From contig OZ020267.1 in NCBI GenBank assembly GCA_963971225.1, forward strand, positions 2,728,001 to 2,792,000: a DNA stretch of 64,000 bases. Direction: 5' to 3'. A program made the position numbers and the translations under genes. This DNA comes from Melieria omissa. Taxonomy: Eukaryota; Arthropoda; Insecta; Diptera; Ulidiidae. Positions 23,150 through 35,000 of the stretch are shown here, piece by piece. Positions within the stretch are counted from its first letter, which is position 1, and each line of letters begins with the position of its first letter. The notes beneath the pieces are model-generated. The model had not been told where the DNA came from and ran no database searches. It worked only from the letters and a program-made list of their open reading frames with translations.

Positions 23150-26100
23150 GACAGTTTAACAGTTTGCTGGACCAGCAGCACAACGATGCTCAATGTGTGT
23201 GTGCTTGCGTGCGTGCGAGCGTGAACGGCAGGAAGAGAGAGACGTTGAACAGCAGCAGTAATGGACTGTAGCGGGACGAGGTGGGTCAAAGGCGAATCGA
23301 AACAACAAACAATTAAACACGAAAACAATTTCACTCTTTCGGCGTTGTGCAGGTTTTGTTGCTTTCGTATTTCTGCTTTTAGCTTAGTTTGCTTTTTCTA
23401 TTTCTATTTTGTTTTTATTTTACGCTCTTTGTTTTTTACACTACTGATAATTTTCCATTCATTTGGTTTTTCGCACCACTTCGCGTTCAACTTAAAATAA
23501 TTGCAACAACAAAAACAGGGTGGTGTGGTTCACAGGCCAAATTTTTCACTTTTGTTTTCTTTTCCTTTGTTCTCAAGTAAAATGCACAGTGGGGCGGGTC
23601 GAAGGGCGACGACGTCGTCACTGCAGCCGGTGGTTGCGCCAAAAACGTGGGGAAAACGGAGCCGCCGATTCTGTAGTTAGCATGCGTTCTGCCGCTCGGT
23701 CCCTCGCAACGGATGCTATTTTTATTTTCTCTTGTGTTTTAAGTCCACTTCGAAAACGAGCTCGGGGCCACTGCAGGGCGGGAGTCCGAGTGCCGAAAAG
23801 TGCCGCTGCCAAAGGGAGTTCAACACTGCTGCCTGGCTTCGCTTTCTTCTTCTTCTCGTCTTTCCTTTATTCTTTCTTCGCTTCTTTTAGCTGATTTTTT
23901 TCGTTTCGCGCTTCTGCTTGCCTCGCCGCCTGCTCGTATTTCGTCCGGCTGTGGTCGTTTCAGCCGATCGCTTCTCTCACTTCTGACTGTTTTCGTACGT
24001 TTTATTTCTTTTTATGGAACGCCGCCTAACCTTCAAATTTCTATGGCCAACAACTCAAAAGTACCCTTTTACGCGAACTACCAAAGCAACTTTTTAACTA
24101 CAAATTTCGTTTTTCGTGCCCCTTTCTTTTGCACACTTGCGACTACAGAGCAGCTGAAATCACTTTGTTAATTGCTTCACATACACGACGAGAAAGGAGC
24201 ATCAGAAGCCGCGTACGAGACACCGCGTGACTTGCTCTTTGGCGACAACTTCGACTTTGCCGTGTTTGGCTGTTCGACGGGCTGCAGCCTGCGTTTGGTT
24301 CCCCGCATTCACAATCACATCAATGCAAATCGATAATCCAATCACTGCTCTATTTACTTTTCTCGAGCTTTGCGGCCACCAACTACACTATTTGCGGACT
24401 TTACACAAAATATCAAATATTTAACTAAATCCACACAACGACTCGCAGCACTGCTGGGCACGGAATCTCACGGGTAGGAAAGAAAATTTTGCACCACTCA
24501 CGTTCACCGTTTCGCACTCGTATGACAAATCACTGGCAAAAGCAACACAAAAAGAATAAATTCGAAAATCCTCACGATTCCGCTTTGCTTCAATCTTTCG
24601 TACGTTTTTACTTGCTCTTTCGTGAGCTTCCCTTCTGGTTCTCGTTACTTTGCAATTCCGCGACTGCGACTGCGACAACGACGACGCTGGCCACTCAAAG
24701 TTGTTTTTCGATCGCAATTTTTGTGCACTCAAATCTTGCAATTGCTTCGATACTTGTAACTTATGTAATTTACGATTATAACGTTCGCACTTTCGAGCAG
24801 AACGAGTTTACTGCAGCTTGGAACGGCGATTTACGTTTGTGTGTTGTACTGTATTGTACACTTTATAAAAAAAATGAAAGAAAATGTGTCGTCAAAAATT
24901 TGCGACTTCTAAAGAGTGGCCTTGCAGGGTTGCATGTCAGCGCACCATGCCACGCAGGGTTGATAACATGCCGTTCTCGAGCGAGGAATCAATAACAAAC
25001 ACCTCTCATATGTATGAAGTTGTTCTTGTTCTCTTTTGATATAAATGCAGTCTGAGTGCAAAGGCTGGAAGTGATACGTGTTGTCTGTAATTTGCTGCGA
25101 GCATATAACAGCCACAGCTAGTTCGACATGGCCGGAAGCAACCCTGTTTGCGGCGATGCGGCATTTTTGTCGTCTTTGCTTGTCTTTTTTTGTTTTTGTC
25201 CATTTCTTTGCGATTTATGTTATTTCCACTTCTTCGCCGCCGAAGCAATGCCAGTCGTTACTTTTCATTTTTAATGCAGTTGGCTGTTGCAAGTTGTTGC
25301 TTTTAAGGTGTTTTTGAATGACCACATACTAACAGATACTTAAAATGCTTGATTGCTAAAATAGTAGACCGAACAATTAGAAGAACTTGATATTCAGCTC
25401 AAATAAATTCAGAAAGATACAATTGAAATAAAGTTATCAGCAGAAGTCATAAATTTATTAAATGTTTTTTAAGAGAAAAGTTCAGTCCACTTTATGCAGG
25501 AGATAATGCCGATTTTTAATTTAATTACTATGTAGTTCATTGTGGAAGACGAAGTTCAGCTCAGCACTAAATTCTTTAAATGCTAGTTAACCCATTTTCG
25601 GCCGCTGGTCGATTTTTCGACCAGCCACTTTGAAGGAGAGTAGCTCTGCACTTAGACATTATATCTTTGAACTTTTGATGCATAAAATAGCTTTGGTCTT
25701 TTGGTAACCCCTCGAAATAATATTTTTTTTTTTAAAGATAATTTTAGAGATGTTGGTGAAGGCACGAAAAAAAGCATTTTTGTAGTCATATTTTGAATAT
25801 TCTGAAAAATATATAACCTTTTTAAATTATTGATTTATTATTGATTATTTACGAAGCCTAAAGACCAAATTACCATAATCAATTGATATCCATAAGATTA
25901 TGAAAATATTTTTACCTCTCAGCACCGCGTACTTTTCAGTGGTCGAAAAATCGACCATTGACCAGAAGTCGTCATGTATGTACATATGTAAGCCAACAAT
26001 TGTTTGTTTTCATTCTTGATTATTATTTGACTAAAACTATGTACAAATATATTTGTTTTTATTTGAAATTGAATTTTTATTAATTTATAAAAAAATTTTG

Positions 26101-26784
26101 TAAAAAAAAAAACACAAAAAAAATCCAAAAATATTCTTGATTAAGGTCCTAAATGTAAGTCCTTAAAAGGAATTACAAAAATATTGGCTATTTCTGGTAG
26201 CGGCCGAAAATGGGTTAATTCAGCTTACTGCACTGATGGTAACAAATTGATGTGTTTGTCACTTAACATTTTGCGTGGTCACCCTATTAACTCTGCACAT
26301 ATACACCCTGTGCGTGCGGCGAATTACAGTATCAGCAGCGCCATCTGTTTGTGAGAACTGTGCTGCTACGCCATTAGCAAATTTTGAATAGCGCCTTCAT
26401 TATTGTAAGAAACGGTTGAAATTGAATGTAAACGTTTAAAGCAAGCGAACGGCAGCGTCATGAGTGAGCAGTTGGCTTACATTGATTTTTTAAAATAAAT
26501 TGCCTGTAATTTCGTGTTTCTGGTACTCACGTAATATTAGATTCACGTTCAGTTAACAGTGGAACGAACGTTTGCCATCAGCAAACAATCGAATGGGGAC
26601 AACAAGTGCTGAACTACGAACTTCAGCTGCACTTACTCTGTGGCTTCTTGGCGCCGTTCATGTTGATGGCGGTGTTCAGCATGTTGCCGATTTTCGTGAA
26701 GCTCGACTGGCGCATGAAGGTGCGCGGCGGTATGGGCGGCGGTGGCTCGGGCTCCAGCACCGGACTCGGTCTCCAGCGGCCCAT
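15352..26784 (-). CDS. tws: PP2A regulatory subunit B55 (twins), long isoform
   Basis: B55-type regulatory subunit of protein phosphatase 2A, a WD40 propeller that selects substrates, with cell-cycle and Wnt/neural roles in flies. Exons: 26784-26637 ([20 protein letters not shown]...), 16811-16660, 16585-15782, 15720-15352; 1473 coding bases, 490 residues. Exon 1 ends in phase 1 (A) and joins GT to make Ser in [11 protein letters not shown]. The propeller is highly conserved: [81 protein letters not shown] and the C-terminal LFIFQDKF. The proline-rich N-terminus with [20 protein letters not shown] matches the dipteran long form. Introns 1 and 3' exons leave about 9.8 kb of intron, which holds a second first exon, a hairpin and a MITE. 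Confidence 0.96.
18506..18561. repeat. Perfect 24-bp inverted repeat (hairpin)
   Basis: The left arm (18506-18529, AGTGGCCAATAGAGTGAAAC...) is the exact reverse complement of the right arm (18538-18561). The spacer is 8 bases, GGAGGGCA. The match continues weakly outward (GCCTG near 18496 against CAGGC near 18567). It lies in the twins intron. Confidence 0.95.
19144..19180. repeat. GTTGGC/GTTGAC hexamer repeat
   Basis: Short tandem array of GTTGGCGTTGGCGTTGACGTTGAC type in the twins intron. Confidence 0.7.
23150..25590. other. twins intron upstream of short-form exon; candidate promoter region
   Basis: About 2.4 kb. The stretch 23580-24700 is rich in pyrimidine tracts and CG-containing words, unlike the AT-rich DNA around it. 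It is a plausible 5'UTR/promoter zone for the short twins isoform. A minus-strand donor-like GAACGTGAGT occurs near 24505. No coding exon was recognised apart from the 7-base one at 23143-23149. Confidence 0.35.
25591..26214. mobile_element. piggyBac-like MITE (TTAA-flanked) with subterminal palindromes
   Basis: A 624-bp element flanked by TTAA (25587-25590 and 26215-26218). Its ends are perfect inverted repeats CCCATTTTCGGCCGCT. TTAA target sites with CCC...GGG ends are the piggyBac signature. Just inside the left end is the palindrome GGTCGATTTTTCGACC; GGTCGAAAAATCGACC recurs near 25941. The interior is AT-rich with no transposase frame. It lies in the twins long-form intron. Confidence 0.85.
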
Positions 26785-28462
26785 TTTGAGGCTTTTGTCG
26801 GCAGTGTGCGGTTTAGGATCAATTATGATGAACGGAACTGCAAGAGACAAAAAATGGCGAATAGTGAAAACTTTCCATTGCGAAAAGCGAAAGACAATTA
26901 GTGATGAAGCTGCGAAAAAACGTATGCACTTTGGTGACTGTCGGGCTTTGTCGAAATGTGAGCGAGCGTTTTTCAGCTGCACGCACTGACCAGTCTGTGT
27001 GTACGGCACGTATGAGCGATTTTTGTTGTACGGTCACACATACGGCAAGTGACACGTGGGCAGTGTTTGTCTGTGGACAACGGGTGTCAGGTATGGTTGT
27101 TGTTGTTTATGAAATGCCAGCAAATGGTTTGCCAAAATATTTTCAACTTTTGCATTAACTGCATGGTTTTTTATTAAAATGAAATGAATATTAATATTGC
27201 AAGCCATCTGCTAACCACAGCACGCACACACACACGCGCGCCCACAGAAGCACACTGACACTTGGCGGTGCGATATTTTCCTGCTGTGAAATTGGCAGAT
27301 CATGCATGCACGTCTGTCAATTTGACAAACAATTAACACGTTGGCATTGTTGCGGCAGTCGCTGCTGCCGTTTTCAAAATCGCAAACAATCGCAAAAGTC
27401 AACAAGCAAACAGACGCAATGTGTGCGCCGGTCAATCACAAATGCCGCAACTCGAGCTGCGTCTCGCTGCTCGACCCAGCGCTTCTACGCTCTGCTACGA
27501 TGCGATTCAATTCGGATCAATTCAATTTAGTGCGGTGCGATGCGATTTGATTTTGTTTTGTTTATAACAATTTGCGTTATCGTAAACGTGCTAACACGCT
27601 ATGCCAACAGCAGAAAAACTTATTGTTTACACAAAAAATTAGGCAAATTTCGCTCATTGTTGCATGTCCACCACTCCGCCGCACAGCACAGCACGGCACA
27701 CCACACCACACCCCACCACAGGACAGCACACTATGCCACATACCGCGTGCTTCGGTAAACATTTTCGTAGAAAATCAGCAGCAACAACAATTGCCATGAC
27801 TCAGTGTGAAGCTTCTAGCAATGTCTGTCAGACGGCCATGGCGCTGCAGGTGACGATTGGGCAGTGGTGGGTGTGTCGTGCCGCCTCATGTGCGGTAAGT
27901 GATAAACGTCAGTGGCACAATTAACAAATTAACTCGCGACTATCAAATTTTGGTGTGACCCTAGTGGCTGCTACACACACACATACAGACAGCCGGTTAT
28001 CCTTGGTCTGGCGACAATGTCCCAAATGCTGCACTCAGTTTTACTGTCGCGCGTAGAGTGGGCGCCGTTTTTGCTATGAATTTACGAGTATTTAAATATT
28101 TATGTTAGTTACGTATTTGAAAAACTGTTTTTGCCTTTTGGGAGTTTGTTTACCATAATTCAAATTCGAGAGGAAAGAAGTTAGCGGCTAATGTGTAATT
28201 TAATGATGTATGAGTGAATTTGTGTTATTTACAGAAGATACCAAAAATGAAAATCGGAAATGGAAATTATCGGTAAATTATTATTAATAATTATTATTAT
28301 TAAATTATTATAAGAAAACAAAATTGGTGAAAACACTTAAAATGAAAAAGAATTATACACATGTTTTTTATATTTTTTTACCAAATCGAACAAGGTAAAC
28401 CGAGGGTTAAAAGTTTGTATGGAAAAACATGAATTAACAAATTTTCACTTCAATAATAACAA
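26785..28462. other. Upstream of twins long-form exon
   Basis: Expected to hold the 5'UTR and promoter of the long twins transcript. CA/CG-rich simple sequence occurs at 27220-27260 and CACA-type repeats at 27660-27735. Several short open frames show no protein features. Confidence 0.4.
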
Positions 28463-29389
28463 CGTGCGACAAAAATGAAAAAAATGTTTCACACTGGAAA
28501 AAGTCCATGTGGGCGTGAAACTAGAGACCAAACGTAATAGTACTGCGTACTCAGTTCTTCATTTCTACATCCTTTGTCCTTTTAAACTTCAAGGACTCCA
28601 AAATTTTGAAGGGGATAAAAAATAAAAAAAATAAAAAAAATACTTAACCTCGTTAAAATCTGGCGATATGTACATCAAATGAAAGAGAAAAGGCTGAAGA
28701 ATTTAAATAAAATTGATTTTTTATCTATTTGTAAAAAAAGGATATGAAAAAGGTCCTTTGAAAATTTGAATCCTTTATATCCTTGAAAATTTAGAACACA
28801 TTGTTTTTAACAGTAAGTATGTCAAAACCCAAAATCTTCTTGATTACGTGTCAAAATTTAATTATTCTCGCTTAATTGATTTTGTAACTATTTATTATTT
28901 TAAATATTGATACGCAAATAAATTCGAATTTTTGTACTTCATTAGACTTGCAGCTTTCGCTTTTGGTTTTAATAACTTTCGAACCAATAAATTTAGAGTA
29001 ATGAAACTTTAACACGTGATCAAGGAGATTTCCGATTCTAACACACTTACTTTTCAAAAAAATTCGTTATAAATTTTCAAGGATATAAAGGATTACAATT
29101 TTCAAAGGACCTTTTTCATATCCTTTTTTATATGTAAATAGATAAAAATTCGATTTTATTTGAATTTTTGAGCCTTTCCCCTTTCATCTGATATACATAT
29201 CGCTATATTCTAACTAGGTTTAGTATTTTTTATATTTTTTTTTATTTTTTATCCCCTTCAAAATTTTGAAGTCCTTTTAAAAGGACAAAGGATATAGAAA
29301 TGAAAAACTGAGTACGCAGTATTACTATGTTTGGTCTCTAGTTTCACGCCCATATGGATTTTTTCCAGTGTGAAAAATGCTGTCGCACG
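28463..29389. mobile_element. Long foldback element, about 450-bp arms
   Basis: The region is an imperfect palindrome of 927 bp. The left arm starts CGTGCGAC and carries TTTCACACTGGAAAAA, GGGCGTGAAACTAGAGACCA, ACTGCGTACTCAGTT and TTGAAGGGGATAAAAAAT. The right arm has the same blocks inverted, in the same order toward the centre, ending GTCGCACG. The arms diverge by roughly 10-20 percent, with the centre near 28900-28965. There is no coding frame. A clear target duplication was not found. It resembles foldback-type non-autonomous DNA elements. Confidence 0.8.
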
Positions 29390-29844
29390 GTGTAATCAAT
29401 AAATTAGTAATACAAAAATTCGTCACGTGTTTTTTTTCTGAAAATAAAATCCCGACTGTGGGTTAAACGTTTGTATTGTATTGTATCCGGTGGGGTCAAC
29501 AATGGGTTAAGTGTTTACATGGGGAAACATGATTTAATGGACCGATTGACTATAAATATTGCGAACGCGACAGGTATTATTCATTGAAATTTGACGGAGC
29601 TAACAAATGGTTAAGAGAAAACTAACTTATTGGGTTCACTGCCTTCAGACTTCGAGAAAGTACTCAAAATCAGATATAAGTTAATGCATGTCTTTCAGTG
29701 TTTGAAAATCAAAATCAGCCGAAGTTTTGTTAGAAGTTCATGTGAGGAGACATAACTTAACTTTACATAAAATCACAAAGAGAGTAAAGATTATTTCAAT
29801 GAAATCACAAAATTGTTGCGGGCACAGCCGGCGGGCTCTGCTAG
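29390..29844 (+). mobile_element. Helitron-like 3' end
   Basis: The end GCGGGCACAGCCGGCGGGCT followed by CTGCTAG has an AGCC/GGCT hairpin just upstream of CTAG (29841-29844), then T. A hairpin near a CTRR end inserting before T is the Helitron 3' signature. The 5' end is not defined. A roughly 36-bp degenerate direct repeat (GGGTTAAAAGTTTGTATGGA near 28402 and a similar GGGTTAAGTGTTTACATGGG near 29504) suggests the foldback element sits inside older repeat DNA. Confidence 0.5.
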
Positions 29845-31532
29845 TCATTAAATTATCTTTGTTGCGTTTATTTTAACTCGTATTTTGTAAATGATAAAAA
29901 TGTTTTGTAAATAATAAATAAAAATTACTTTTCTCAGTCCATTGAGGCGTAGCACGAATACAATGATGCGGCATGTTTTGATAACATTATCAGACCCAGG
30001 AGGGTGGAGCGATGAGAAGCATTTCTCGTAATTGGCCGTGTGTGTTGATAAGGCGGATGCAAGGTCATGAAAGTGTTAAACGGACAAATGACAAATTTGG
30101 GTGCGCAATAACTGGCTGGACATATATTTTTTTCGCTCCCTGGAGTTCAAGTGGTTTAATGTTATTTTAAATGTTGAGTCAAGTTTTGGAGTAGTTTTGC
30201 AAATGAATATCGCCAAAAATTAGTAGAAAGTTTGCACTACTGCGACTGTCGCCTAAACAATTTGCAAGAAAGCGAGCACATTTATTAACTTCGCTAAGCA
30301 GGGTCTTTGTGTCCAGATTTGTGCTTTCAAATTTTGAGTGCAATTTTCATTTTATTTCTTATTCTCATATTCACTGTTCGATTAGATAGCACATGTCTAA
30401 CTTACTTCCCCACCAACAACAACAACCGACATACAGGCACGCACACACATACATAGCACCCAGTCAAAACAGCAACCACGACCAGGGCCACGCGGTCGCA
30501 GCGACAAAAACCGCAAAAAATAAACATTTCAGCGTCTGACGACATCCCCTCACGCACGCACCGGCACACATGTTCGGGGCAACACGCACGCAGGTGTGCG
30601 TGTGGCAGTGAATGCGTTGACTGGTCAATGGCGATTGGTGTCGCCCATCCAGTGGCAGCAAAAGACCGTGGCGGATGTGTGGGGTTGTGGGGCTGTTGCC
30701 ACCTTGTGGTCACGTTTATGGCCTTCGCGGTTTCGTGTTGTTGCTTTGCCGCTAGAAGCGTCTTTTAAGTTCAAGTGGCGCGAATTATTTTCATATAAGC
30801 CAATTAGGGGAAAAGGTTTGCAATGGCGCGCGGACACACACACATCGCCCGAGCCGTCAAACGTTGGCGAGAGCATCGTCAAAGCCAAACGTGAGCGCCT
30901 AACAATGCGACAACAACAAAGTGTGCTACAGGCAGGCGCACAAAAATGGCAGTTGTCCTCCAATTATGCAAAAACAAAACAATCGACAAAAACATTGAAT
31001 AAAACAGAAACGCAAACACAAAGACTGAATTGTGGCAACGAACGCGCCACACACATTTACTTCCTAAACGAATAGTATTTACATAAATAACAACAACACA
31101 GCAACAAACGGAACAACATCCACAACTAAAAATAATCAAACACACAAAACGAAAAGTCACTGCACAGACATCTGGTCAGCGGCAGGGTGGGTGGTGCGGA
31201 CGGAGTGACACTGGGCTAATGAGCTCACCAAGTAAATCATTTTGAAAAATCATTACCCGAAACATAATTTCAAACGTACATTTCCTTATATCTGAAATGT
31301 GGTAAATCGAGCAAAGCATAGCGTTGCAAATGTTTGTTATTACTTGTGGCACAACATCGATCGCCCGTTGAGCTTTGATTTTTAAATAATTCAAGCATCG
31401 AGATTATCTCCTCAACCGCTAATCGTTTCAAATCTCAGCATAGATAGAACTAAGATGGATTGTTTTGATTTTTGGTTTTGCTTGAAACTATTTAAATTTG
31501 ACATTCCATAATTTTACTTAGATACACTTTAA
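29845..31532. other. Intergenic, no gene seen
   Basis: AT-rich up to about 30400, then a more GC-balanced stretch with CACACA-type simple sequence (30415-30600, 30830-30845). The open frames on both strands look like chance. It could hold distal 5'UTR or regulatory DNA of twins. Confidence 0.4.
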
Positions 31533-32060
31533 CCCTTTCGAGCCTGAGAGCAACTTCACCTATTTGTCATCTTATAGCAAAAGCTTCGATTGATTTATTC
31601 CTTTGATTATTGATTTATTTCTTTTAAGTAAGCATCATCAAATTAATATTTTTAGAAGTGAATTCAACTCAAATTGCAAAAATCTTACTGTTATCCCGAA
31701 ATAATTTTCAATAATTTGCAGCGATATCAGGGAAAGTTTGTGTTCTAATTGAAGTCTACGAATTGGGTGCGTTTGATTGAAACACTGTTTCTTTAATAAT
31801 GGTTAAATAAAATCAAAAAGTGATAATTTTGTATTTTTCCATAAATATTAGATAATTTTTCTGTAATTAAAAAGTATTGATACAAAATGCATTTAACCCG
31901 TTTTAAGCTCAAATTATTCAAAAGTAAACTAGCTCTAGAACTCTAACAATGAGGCGTGGCCACTTCAAATGTCGTGTGCACACTTCTTAGGCAAATGTTT
32001 CATGATTTGAATACCAGAAAGTAATATCGAGACATAGAGTAAAATTCGGGGTCGAAAGGG
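31533..32060. mobile_element. TTAA-flanked MITE (piggyBac-like)
   Basis: A 528-bp element between TTAA sites (31529-31532 and 32061-32064). The ends are inverted repeats CCCTTTCGA followed by [G/C]CC, 11 of 12 matching. The interior is AT-rich and has no coding frame. Its terminus resembles that of the element at 41812-42048. Confidence 0.7.
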
Positions 32061-32064
32061 TTAA

Positions 32065-35000
32065 ATTAAATCATTAAAAAATTGTATTTGCCATTGTGTT
32101 GATGCGCTTTTCTCTGGTTTTATAATTTTATTTACTCATTTACACACTTAGCACGAAAAAACCGGGCGTCTGCTTCTTGAACATTAACTAAAGATTAAGT
32201 AGCGCTTGAACTGCATAAAGTTTCAGTTGTGTACTGAACCTGAACCAGATATATGTATATACATATGTATATATTTTCATGTAAAACACATTTACATCTC
32301 GTCTAACAAAACAACTCTAGCAAATACTGATTTTGTTACGTGAAAACTAGTTTATTTATGTTTCACAACCAACAACATTTCTGCACCAGTAATTAATGCT
32401 AATCGATTTTGAATTAGTTAATCACAGTTGTCACGTTATCGTGGGTATATGTTTTCAGTAATAATCTAACTACTTGAACAACATTTTCTTCATCTTTGGA
32501 ATGGGGCAATGCGAAGGTGGCTTTTTGCGAGTAATTCTAATGTTTAAAAAGTTTAAAAAATTGTGTCAAATTTACAGCCAATTTCTCTGAAACTTGGGAC
32601 AAAAAAATGTTTCGCGTGTTCTTCTGTTCAAAAATGGCAAATGGTTGCTCTGACACAGAAGACCGCACTATAAGCTCTTCCCAAAAGTGTTGGTTTACGT
32701 TTTGGATTTCATAAGTAAAATATTCCTAGAGTAAAATATTATAGAGTTGCCTACGAAAATTCGCAACCTGTCGTTCGCAATTATCACCAAGTTGTGAGTC
32801 TCTATTAGAGTACTTCCCAGTACAGCAGCATAAGTAAGTTAACCAACTGATACCGTATTTTTTTTTTATAAAAAATAGTTTATTTTCAGTCCAAATTTCA
32901 TTGTGTATTCATACAAAAATTTCGCACAATACTTTTCAAGCCGATGTTATGCACTTTTCTCAATCAAATTTCTCCATTTTCCATTTGCTATGCTTTAAGT
33001 CAAATACCTATTGTTCAGATCGAACACTGGATGTTCATACTTTTGTATAATGAATACCAACTAACTATGAGTTTGCTACACAGTGTAATTTCCATTTGTT
33101 TTAGTTAGTGTTTACTATTTAAATCTTTGACTCTTCATCGGTCAGGCAAACGCAACTGTTGCATGTAGCAACAAATTAAAACTGCAAAAAATGAAGCACA
33201 ACAACACCAATGGGCGCTGTCATTCACATGTGCGCGAGGCACAAGCTGTGACGCCTAAAAATATACCACACATTGACTGACTGAGCCACAGCAGCGGCAT
33301 GGCTTTACAAAGCAGTCACAGCCGCAACGAGAGTAGCAGTGCATTTTAAAAATAGCACCAAAGCAGCGCATTTTTTAGACCGCATCTTTCGCCGCCAACG
33401 CAGCCCTGAAGCAGACCAAAAACAAACGCAAAAAGGTTGTTTGCACGTGCACCAACAGCAGCCAACAGTCATCGGTTCGGTGGATGCAGCTGCAGTTGGC
33501 GTTTGTGTTGCTACTGTTGCGCCGCTGCTGCTGCATGTGACTAAGTGAGTGACAGCGTCAGCCAGTTCGATTGGTGGATCAGTTGTGCAGTGGAAGCGTC
33601 AAGCGAGAAGATTTAAAGAAGTCAAGTAAAGTCGAGCGTCTGGCATCCACCCGTGTTCCATTGACGGCAGCCGCCACGTCAACTTGGACAGCGGCCACAG
33701 CTGAATGCTGCTGCCAAGTATTCGATTTGATTTTCGATCGAAACGATTTTCGTTTGGAGATGTTTGATTTTTGTACATTTTTTATTGCTGTTTTAAATGC
33801 GATTTTTGGATCGCTTTCAGCGGCCGCTTGAGTCATCTGCCGGCTGGTTGAGTGTTGCTCGCCAGCAGAAATTCCACCTAAGCGTTTGCGAACAATGGCC
33901 GCGGCTTGGACATGGAATACGCGCGCTATTTAAAAACAGAAGGTGCAGAATTATTAGAATGAGGCAAAACTCGAAATGGCCGCTTTAAAATACACCAGAA
34001 GCACCAGCAAAAACAACCACAGCAGCGAAAAAGGTGTGTTTATTTTTGTTGTCATGTGTACGTAACCAATCAGCTAGTCAGCCATTCATCCACCCAGCCA
34101 CCCACCAAGACTACGTCATTTCCACGGAAATTGACAGTGTTTACGTTGTGTGCGTCGTTACGCCAAATCTTTCGCGCTACGCTCCTCTAATTTCACACAA
34201 CGCCGTCGAAGGGAGGCAAAAAACTTGACCTCGCGCAGGGCGACACGCGCAAAAGTTGATTGACATTGAAACGGCACTTGCGAAAATTTCCCCTTCCAGC
34301 GGCGATGATCGATACTGCCGCCTAAGTGAGGCATTAATACTTATTTATTGGCGCGCTGAGTGCCTCAGCCGCCATTGCGTGTTATCGCCGATCACATCAA
34401 AATGCTGCCGGCACTTATTTATCAGCAATTATGCGCGAACTCATAAAAACTGCCAAAATCGGTTTATTCAAATTTGTTTTGTTAATATCTGTCACTTGCA
34501 TCGGCCCAGTGGGTAGTTTTACGATGTGACACCAGAGTGGCACCCACCGATAAGGATCTGTCGGCCGGGCATAGGCTAATGGGAGTAATAAGCCATAATA
34601 TAAGTGTATAATTTTTGACGTCTGGCGTTTGACGCTTTTTCCAATTATTTAGATTCAAGATTTGTTGGACTCTGACTGAATGAGAAGTTGCCTGGTTTGC
34701 GAGCTCTACGTCAGAGGACGCAGGTGTTCGGTGATCTATTAGAAGAAGCTGAACTATCCCGTATGTGTGTTTAAAGCTTCGAGTGCGTTGCTTACTGACG
34801 ATTCTATCGTATAAAATATTTGAATAAGAATCGATTTTATTTACTAAACTTAATTCTTTGCAACGCGCACAAAGCAAACGCGAACTGCTGCAGTCATTTC
34901 ATTTGTCAGTCTTGCTGTCACGCGGCTGCACTTCATTGTGACTGGGACTGTGATGTGTGTCAACCGAGGCGTCAGCTATTGGCGGAGGAGGCGGATAGCG

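Noticed and set aside
24489..24995. 168-codon plus-strand frame
   Set aside because: Low-complexity Thr/Ala runs and no motif or splice context; in a probable twins 5' region.
30596..31075. 159-codon plus-strand frame
   Set aside because: Ends in simple Gln/Thr/Lys-rich sequence from a CAAA/ACAC-rich tract; no protein-like features.
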